Of a stretch of DNA of 8,359 bases, positions 1 to 5,604 are shown one piece after another. Source of the DNA: Kangiella sp. (GTDB lineage: Bacteria; Pseudomonadota; Gammaproteobacteria; Enterobacterales; Kangiellaceae); assembly GCA_026195755.1 (NCBI GenBank), contig JAPHRL010000303.1, positions 1-8,359 on the forward strand, given 5' to 3'. A program made the translations under genes and the position numbers. Within the stretch, counting starts at the first letter, position 1; every line of letters begins with the position of its first letter. Below the pieces are notes generated by a model. The model did not search any database. It was not told the origin of the DNA and saw nothing but the letters and a program-made list of their open reading frames with translations.

Positions 1-1583
1 CGCCAGAGTTTCGCAAGAAGAGCCATGACTTTACTGTTAAATGGCTAGAAAAAGTCAAACAAATCGATCGTAGCTTATTATCCGGTCAAGACCGCTTAAG
101 TTATGATATTTTTGTTTATCAATCAGAGCATAGCCTTAAAGGTGAACAGTTTCCTGGCCACCTAATTCCAATCAATCAATCCAACAATATTGCAAACTTC
201 TTTGCGCAGCTGGGTTCCGGCCAAAGTTTCCAACCATTCAAAACGGTTGAGGACTATGAAAATTGGTTGAAACGGGTTGATGGTGGCGTTGCCATTATGG
301 AGCAAGCGATCATTAATATGGATCAGGGAATCGAAAAGAAAGTGGTTCAACCTAAAGCTCTGATGGAAAAAGTAATTCCACAACTGGCTGCTCATGTGGT
401 TGAAGATCCTACCGCGAGCATTTTCTATACGCCGATTAAGAATATGCCTGAAGACTTTTCAGAAGAAGACAAGAAGCGTTTAACAGAAGCTTATCGCACA
501 GCCATTGTTAAGAAACTGGTTCCGGCTTATAAAAATCTGCATGACTACATTAAAGATGATTACATGCAGCATGCACGCGATACCTTTGGTTTAAGCGAAC
601 AACCTAATGGCGAAGCCTGGTATAACTATCAGCTGAAAACTTACACCACCACAGATCTGACTGCCGAAGAAATTCACCAGTTTGGTTTAGATGAAGTTGC
701 AAGAATCCATTCTGAAATGAAGGAAGTGATGGCAGAAGTAGGTTTTGAAGGCACTCTCGAAGAGTGGTTCAAGTACGTACAAACCAATCCTGAGTTCTAT
801 TACGACAACGAAGAAGACTTGTTGCAGGGCTATCGTGACTTACAAGCCAAGGTTAATAAATTATTGCCAAGCATGTTCGACATAGCTCCCGAAACTGACT
901 ATGAAGTTCGAGCAGTGGAAGCATTCAGAGCTGAGTCAGCAGCAGGTGCATCCTACATGTCAGGATCGCCCGATGGTTCACGCCCTGGTATTTTCTACGT
1001 CAATACGTTCAACCTGAAAGGCCAGCCTAAGTTTGGTATGGAAACCCTTTCCATTCACGAGGCAGCACCGGGCCACCACTTCCAGATTTCCTTACAACAA
1101 GAAATTGAAGGGTTGCCCATGTTCCGCCGCTTTGGTGGCTTAAGCGTCTTTAGTGAAGGTTGGGCGTTATATGCTGAGTCAATTGGTAAGGAAATGGGGA
1201 TGTTTACTGACCCGATGCAATACTATGGTCGCCTGAGTGATGAAATGTTACGCGCCATGCGCCTAGTGGTTGATACCGGACTGCACGCCAAGGGTTGGTC
1301 GCGACAGGAAACCATCGATTACATGGTAGCCAATTCATCAATGGCCTATACGGATGTAGTTTCCGAAGTAGAGCGCTATATCGCGTGGCCAGGTCAGGCA
1401 GTTTCTTACAAAGTTGGCCAGCGAGTAATTAGCAACTTAAGAGCCGAAGCAGAACGTAAGCTTGGTGATAAATTTGATATCAAAGCTTTTCACCGTGAAG
1501 TGTTAGTCGATGGTGCCGTGCCAATGCCGGTACTGGAAACCAAAATCCGCGAATGGATTGATTCGCAGTTAAGTGAAGCTTGA
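1..1583 (+). CDS. DUF885-family metallopeptidase-like protein, 5' end outside window
   Basis: The frame is open from base 3 to the TGA at 1581-1583, giving about 526 visible residues; a second in-frame TAA follows at 1584-1586. No stop or credible start lies in the first 300 bases, and the translation there (FPGHLIPINQ near 150-180, then the F..F.tvedYenWlkR segment to about 275) reads like the normal N-terminal half of DUF885 (PF05960) proteins. The gene therefore begins upstream, probably lacking some 60-100 residues that often include a signal or lipoprotein peptide. The family signature HEAAPGHH is at 1056-1079 and is followed by SEGWALYAE at 1152-1178. These look like the histidine/glutamate metal ligands and catalytic glutamate of a zinc-peptidase-like fold, but the His spacing is not the classical HExxH. 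Peptidase activity is expected from family resemblance; the substrate is unknown. The gene ends at its own terminator and is convergent with the minus-strand operon. Family call is firm, function is not. Confidence 0.88.
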   Translation, partial: PEFRKKSHDFTVKWLEKVKQIDRSLLSGQDRLSYDIFVYQSEHSLKGEQFPGHLIPINQSNNIANFFAQLGSGQSFQPFKTVEDYENWLKRVDGGVAIMEQAIINMDQGIEKKVVQPKALMEKVIPQLAAHVVEDPTASIFYTPIKNMPEDFSEEDKKRLTEAYRTAIVKKLVPAYKNLHDYIKDDYMQHARDTFGLSEQPNGEAWYNYQLKTYTTTDLTAEEIHQFGLDEVARIHSEMKEVMAEVGFEGTLEEWFKYVQTNPEFYYDNEEDLLQGYRDLQAKVNKLLPSMFDIAPETDYEVRAVEAFRAESAAGASYMSGSPDGSRPGIFYVNTFNLKGQPKFGMETLSIHEAAPGHHFQISLQQEIEGLPMFRRFGGLSVFSEGWALYAESIGKEMGMFTDPMQYYGRLSDEMLRAMRLVVDTGLHAKGWSRQETIDYMVANSSMAYTDVVSEVERYIAWPGQAVSYKVGQRVISNLRAEAERKLGDKFDIKAFHREVLVDGAVPMPVLETKIREWIDSQLSEA

Positions 1584-1599
1584 TAAATACAGCGCTGAT

Positions 1600-1626
1600 A
1601 AAAAAGGAGCTTCGGCTCCTTTTTTT
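1600..1626. terminator. Bidirectional intrinsic terminator with UUCG loop
   Basis: The stem GGAGC (1606-1610) pairs with GCTCC (1615-1619) around a TTCG tetraloop (1611-1614), closed by the favoured C-G pair. The stem is extended by six A's (1600-1605) opposite a run of seven T's (1620-1626). Read on the plus strand it is a hairpin followed by a T tract, 16 bases after the DUF885 stop. Read on the minus strand it is again a hairpin followed by a T tract, 17 bases after the GNAT stop at 1644. It is the only candidate terminator between the two convergent units, so it probably serves both. The UUCG loop folds best in the plus-strand transcript; the minus-strand loop is CGAA. Confidence 0.9.
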
Positions 1627-1643
1627 ATTCTTAAATGAAAAAC

Positions 1644-2183
1644 TTACAATTTTATATTTCTTCTCAAAACTCCGTAAGCCACTTCATTTTGCCAGCGCCC
1701 ATCAAAGTTAAAGTTTTCCTGAAAATAACCTTCTCGTTGCATACCGAGTTTTTCCATTAACTTCCAGGAAGCAATATTTCTAGGTTCACAATAAGCGACG
1801 AGTTTATGAAATGGCCAGTCTTTAACAATCAGCTTTACTAAGGTGATTAAAGCTTCTGACCCATAACCATGTCCTTGAAAGTGACGATTAAATTTATAAC
1901 CGACTTCAATTTGTTGGTGCTGTTTACTCTTGTAACGAAAACCAACATCGCCAATCATTTTATTGGTACTTTTAAGCACTACTGCAGCGCCCATCCACTT
2001 GCCTTCTGCGCCATCCCACTCTCCGGCGTGACTTAAGAATAACTCTCTGGCTTCCTTCGGATCACCAACGGGACGGATATATTTCATCACTTCAGGATCA
2101 AGTGCGTAATCAAGATAATCATCTACGTCTGACTCCTGGAAAGGTCTTAAAATCAAACGTTCGGTTTCTATAGTGTTTTTCAT
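1644..2183 (-). CDS. GNAT N-acetyltransferase, RimJ/RimL type
   Basis: This 179-residue protein is typical in length for the RimJ/RimL-like (Acetyltransf_3) branch of GNAT enzymes, which move an acetyl group from acetyl-CoA to an amine. The N-terminus has the usual ETERLILRPF strand (residues 6-15). The acetyl-CoA pyrophosphate loop is QGHGYG (103-108), and the C-terminal part shows N136-x-x-S139 followed by MEKLGMQREG (143-152). The acceptor cannot be told from sequence: ribosomal protein N-termini, another protein, or a small molecule are all possible. I chose the ATG at 2181-2183 because GAGGAA (2199-2194) lies about 10 bases before it. A TTG at 2201-2199 would add six residues, but it sits inside that same ribosome-binding site and has none of its own. 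The gene starts 4 bases after the helicase-nuclease stop, so it is very likely the last gene of that operon. Confidence 0.9.
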   Translation of the reverse strand: MKNTIETERLILRPFQESDVDDYLDYALDPEVMKYIRPVGDPKEARELFLSHAGEWDGAEGKWMGAAVVLKSTNKMIGDVGFRYKSKQHQQIEVGYKFNRHFQGHGYGSEALITLVKLIVKDWPFHKLVAYCEPRNIASWKLMEKLGMQREGYFQENFNFDGRWQNEVAYGVLRRNIKL

Positions 2184-2187
2184 CGAG

Positions 2188-5100
2188 CTATAATTCCTCA
2201 AACCGTTTCATCATCGGGAAATACAGTGCCAGCTTAATGGGGCGATCATCAATCTGAGCCATCAGTGTTTTGTATTGCTCTAACTGACCTTGGTAGCGTT
2301 CTTTCTCGGACTGAATAAATTCAGCCACATCATCACCAAGGTGACTACCGGTTTTGTAATCAACGATCCAACGAGTGCCCTCTTCATCGACAAAAGTTCT
2401 GTCAATAACAAAAGCTTTGTACTCCCCATCAACAACACCTGTCAGCGCTAATTCGCAAGCTGACTCCTGGTGTTGAGAAGAGAGAACCCACTGCGCTTTA
2501 GGATCGTTAAGTACGTTGTCTAACCCCTCTTCAATTCGTTGCTGAGCATAGCGAGCATTCTTTTCATTATAACCTGAACTCAATAACAGCTCGTACATTG
2601 CTACGGCGTAATCACTAATCGATTGTTGGTTAAGTTGCCACTGCCCTTTGCTGATAAGTTCTAATTGCCGGTGCATCAAGACACCAATTGTTTTAGCCAC
2701 ATCGGTCGCCCAATCAAACTCAATGGCTGCCTGTTCAGCGATGACCGAATTCTTCTGGAGAGATGACTTAATACCTTCAAGTGAATCACTTATTATCGGA
2801 TAGCTCCAGTCAGCTTTAAGCCGTTGCCAACTGTGATCCAACGTCTGCTCTGAACCGTGATCCGTTTCTTGATTTGATTCCAGTCGCAATACTTCTGATT
2901 CAATATAGGTTTCATAAATTGGCTTCAACAAATTCATCAAGCTGTCATTGCCAAAGGAACCCAGTTTCAATCGCTCTTCTTTCTGGTTGTAAGAAACCGC
3001 TCCGCAACAGGTTAAATAGAGACGGTACTTGGCGCGAGTAGAAGCTACATACAATAAACGGCCACTCTCCAAGCGATTCTTTTGTCGCGAAAAGTCATTC
3101 ACAAACTTATACAGCGAGTTGCTTTCCCCGACCTGATCGACCGGTGCCATTAAATACTGACTGGAATCATCTTGTGCTGGAAACTCTTCCCACACCATCA
3201 ACTGCTTATCATTATTGCCACTGCCTTTATTTAGCTGCGGTAAAAAAACCGTATCGAACTCAAGACCTTTCGATTTGTGCATGGTCATGACCGAGACGCG
3301 GCAATCATCTTCACGGCTCGGCGGTGCATGCAGTTTACTCATGGCAGAAAGCAAAGGCTTGTAATCCGTAATGATCTGGTTCTGCTCGTAACCACTGACA
3401 AAGTCGAAGAAGGTGTAAACCTGTTCAATCTCATTAGACTGACAGCTCAAAGCCCCCCCGAGGTGCAGCCACAATGCCTCCAATTGAATGGCTAAGGGCT
3501 GCTGATACAACTGTGAACGATGCTTTTCAACAATGCTTCCCTGCTTTTCCAAAGCTGAAACTGCCGACTCTGATAAGCTATCCACTAACTTGTGCTCTGT
3601 TACAACACGATAAACCTCATCGCCAAATACAGACTCAATCAAAGTCATATCGGTTAAAGACAATCCAAACCAGGGAGACTTCAATAAAGCCATCCAGGCC
3701 AATTTGTCGTGCGGGTGAATTAATACCCGTAACAATGTCAACACATCAAGCACACTTTGCTTTTCAGCCAGTTCCTCGAACTCTTCAGCCACATAGGCAA
3801 TCGAACCCTGCTGTAATGCTTCGATGATGGCAATGCCATGGTTACGCGCTCTGACCAATACCGCGATATCTTGTTCAGGGTATTTTTTTAATAAAATCTC
3901 AATTTGCTCAGCGATGTAGTTTGCTTCCTGTGTCGCTGCATCAGTGATGATTTCATCAGAGTCAGAATCCAAGCTAGAAGAGTGAGAGTCTTCGCCAAAG
4001 AATATCTTAAAATCAACATTATCATCTTCAGTAGTATCTTTTGTGGCTGTTGCTTCCGCCAGACTCACCGCTCCTAACACAGCATCGTCATAACTCGGAA
4101 AAATACTGGCAAAACTTTTGTTGACCCAGCTGACTACTGTTTCACTGGAGCGGAAGTTACTGGTCAGTTGCAAAAACTCTAACCTGATATCGCCAATTCC
4201 ATGATCGCGAGCCTGAATAAATAAACCAACATTAGCTTCACGGAAACGATAAATCGATTGCATCGGATCGCCAACCACAAAGAGCGTACGTCCATCATCG
4301 GCTTGCCATCCAGCAGTTAACTTTTCGATCAGCTGATACTGCCCATAGGAAGTATCCTGGAATTCATCCACCAGAATATGGGAAATACCATAATCCAGTT
4401 TAAGCGCCAATTCAGACGGAGCATCAATATTACCCAGCGCGCGATCCGCAGCCATAGAGATTTCAGAAAAATCAACCACGCCTTGTCGCTTAAACTCAAT
4501 CGTTAAATGAGCGGTGGCAATACGCATCAACTGGGTTAAAGATTCAATCACTTCCCACTCATTATCCTGATAATGGATATTGGGGAAGTTTCGAATAATA
4601 GCCATGTGCTCCACAAACGCGGAATATTCACTCAACTCCGCCATAATCTCTGTCGCTTCATCTTTCTTTAATTTGATGATAGCTTTTTCATCTTTGGTTT
4701 CGCCCAGTTTTTGTGGTGGCATTGGCCCTGTTTTTAACAGCTCGGCTTTGTTTTTACTCATACAGAAATTGGCAATGCCCTGCCAATACACCAAATGCCC
4801 AGCTTTCGGCTCTGGCCATTCAACCAAAGTTTGGAGCGCAAACAATGGATGGGTATCCTCAAAATAATTTGCAGCAAAAATAATGCAAGAAAGCAATCGG
4901 TGTTTTAATGCCTGCGGGATTGATGCATCAAGTTGTTTAAGCTCAGCTTCAAGCACATCAATAAACCCCTGCTCCAAAATTTCACGCTCTGCAGTGCCTT
5001 CCTGTTCTAACCGCAACCATTGGTCACGTTTTGCCAACTGTTGCGCCAGCAGCTCTTGTAGTTGCTCGACCTTATTGTCGGTATGCGCCAGAACGCGATG

Positions 5101-5604
5101 AACATGCGCAGCCCAGGGTTCCTGTGCCTTGACTCCGTCCACCACTGACTTGGCTGCCTGATAATAAAGCTCGTAAGGATTTTCGGTGGGGCTTAATTGA
5201 CCACCAAATTTTGCCAGAACCGGCATCTGATTAGCGATAGTGGCACACAATGAGTCAAAAGTTTTAATGCGTAAACGATGGGGACTGTGCATAAGTCCCC
5301 AATCCAGTTCCTGATCTCGTTGCAATACACTTTTAGCCAATTCCCAGGTTAATACTTTGTGTGGTTCATCAGGCTTTGAACCTTGCGCTGAGTACAGTGA
5401 TTGCAGAATCCGGTTCTGCATTTCACGAGCTGCTTTATTGGTGAAGGTAATCGCCACCACTTCTTCTGGATTTTGTACCACGGCTAACAGTTTCAATACT
5501 CGTTGGGTCAGCAACTCTGTTTTGCCTGATCCTGCTGGCGCCTGCACAATAAAGGAACGAGTATGATCAATCGCCTCTTGGCGAGCTTTCAGATCCTGAA
5601 TCAT
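2188..5604 (-). CDS. AddA/RecB-like UvrD-family helicase with C-terminal PD-(D/E)XK nuclease
   Basis: This 1138-residue protein (RecB and AddA are about 1180-1230) is the likely motor and nuclease subunit of a double-strand-break end-processing complex. All superfamily 1A helicase motifs are present: Q-motif Gln9, Walker A APAGSGKT (22-29), TFTNKAAREM (53-62), TFDSLC (115-120), Walker B DEFQDT (413-418), GDPMQSIYRFR (445-455), LTSNFRSS (480-487), motif V TMHKSKGLEF (774-783) and motif VI YVASTRAK (852-859) with the arginine finger Arg857. The C-terminal nuclease keeps His978 (GVLMHRQLE), Asp1068 (VIDR), and Asp1082/Lys1084 (DYKTG), so both activities look intact. There is no cysteine staple in this subunit. 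A Ser/Asp-rich stretch lies at about residues 519-557. The start ATG (5604-5602) overlaps the stop of the AddB-like gene and has GGAGG 6 bases upstream. By family knowledge such enzymes unwind and resect broken DNA for RecA. Assignment as AddA-like rather than RecB rests mainly on the AddB-like partner next door. Confidence 0.93.
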   Translation of the reverse strand: MIQDLKARQEAIDHTRSFIVQAPAGSGKTELLTQRVLKLLAVVQNPEEVVAITFTNKAAREMQNRILQSLYSAQGSKPDEPHKVLTWELAKSVLQRDQELDWGLMHSPHRLRIKTFDSLCATIANQMPVLAKFGGQLSPTENPYELYYQAAKSVVDGVKAQEPWAAHVHRVLAHTDNKVEQLQELLAQQLAKRDQWLRLEQEGTAEREILEQGFIDVLEAELKQLDASIPQALKHRLLSCIIFAANYFEDTHPLFALQTLVEWPEPKAGHLVYWQGIANFCMSKNKAELLKTGPMPPQKLGETKDEKAIIKLKKDEATEIMAELSEYSAFVEHMAIIRNFPNIHYQDNEWEVIESLTQLMRIATAHLTIEFKRQGVVDFSEISMAADRALGNIDAPSELALKLDYGISHILVDEFQDTSYGQYQLIEKLTAGWQADDGRTLFVVGDPMQSIYRFREANVGLFIQARDHGIGDIRLEFLQLTSNFRSSETVVSWVNKSFASIFPSYDDAVLGAVSLAEATATKDTTEDDNVDFKIFFGEDSHSSSLDSDSDEIITDAATQEANYIAEQIEILLKKYPEQDIAVLVRARNHGIAIIEALQQGSIAYVAEEFEELAEKQSVLDVLTLLRVLIHPHDKLAWMALLKSPWFGLSLTDMTLIESVFGDEVYRVVTEHKLVDSLSESAVSALEKQGSIVEKHRSQLYQQPLAIQLEALWLHLGGALSCQSNEIEQVYTFFDFVSGYEQNQIITDYKPLLSAMSKLHAPPSREDDCRVSVMTMHKSKGLEFDTVFLPQLNKGSGNNDKQLMVWEEFPAQDDSSQYLMAPVDQVGESNSLYKFVNDFSRQKNRLESGRLLYVASTRAKYRLYLTCCGAVSYNQKEERLKLGSFGNDSLMNLLKPIYETYIESEVLRLESNQETDHGSEQTLDHSWQRLKADWSYPIISDSLEGIKSSLQKNSVIAEQAAIEFDWATDVAKTIGVLMHRQLELISKGQWQLNQQSISDYAVAMYELLLSSGYNEKNARYAQQRIEEGLDNVLNDPKAQWVLSSQHQESACELALTGVVDGEYKAFVIDRTFVDEEGTRWIVDYKTGSHLGDDVAEFIQSEKERYQGQLEQYKTLMAQIDDRPIKLALYFPMMKRFEEL
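2194..2199 (-). promoter_or_regulatory. Ribosome binding site for the GNAT gene
   Basis: GAGGAA on the minus strand lies 10 bases before the ATG at 2183. It is formed by the last Glu-Glu codons of the upstream helicase-nuclease gene, whose TAG stop at 2190-2188 lies between the site and the start. Ribosomes finishing the upstream gene would uncover or reuse this site. It decides the start in favour of the ATG over the overlapping TTG at 2201. Confidence 0.7.

Noticed and set aside
162..395. 77-codon open frame on the minus strand
   Set aside because: It lies antisense to the DUF885 coding sequence, shows no recognisable domain and has no supporting context.
267..1583. DUF885 gene starting at the TTG at 267
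   Set aside because: The same frame is open back to base 3 with family-like protein sequence and there is no ribosome binding site at 267, so the gene is truncated by the window edge and not short.
1590..1597. Palindrome CAGCGCTG just before the terminator
   Set aside because: Eight bases is too short to claim a binding site, and it has no partner copy that I could see in the window.
2184..2201. GNAT start at TTG 2201, giving 185 residues
   Set aside because: The TTG overlaps the GAGGAA ribosome binding site that serves the ATG at 2183, has no site of its own, and the extra six residues lie before the normal family start.
3277..3827. Two overlapping plus-strand open frames (3277-3495 and 3474-3827)
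   Set aside because: Both are antisense to the conserved helicase gene, and their composition is what the opposite strand of that gene would give; no domain or ribosome binding site was seen.
4580..5566. Three plus-strand open frames (4580-4867, 4883-5101, 5357-5566), rich in Ser and Cys
   Set aside because: They mirror the AddA-like gene, which has intact helicase motifs across this stretch; the Ser/Cys richness is a typical artefact of reading the complement.
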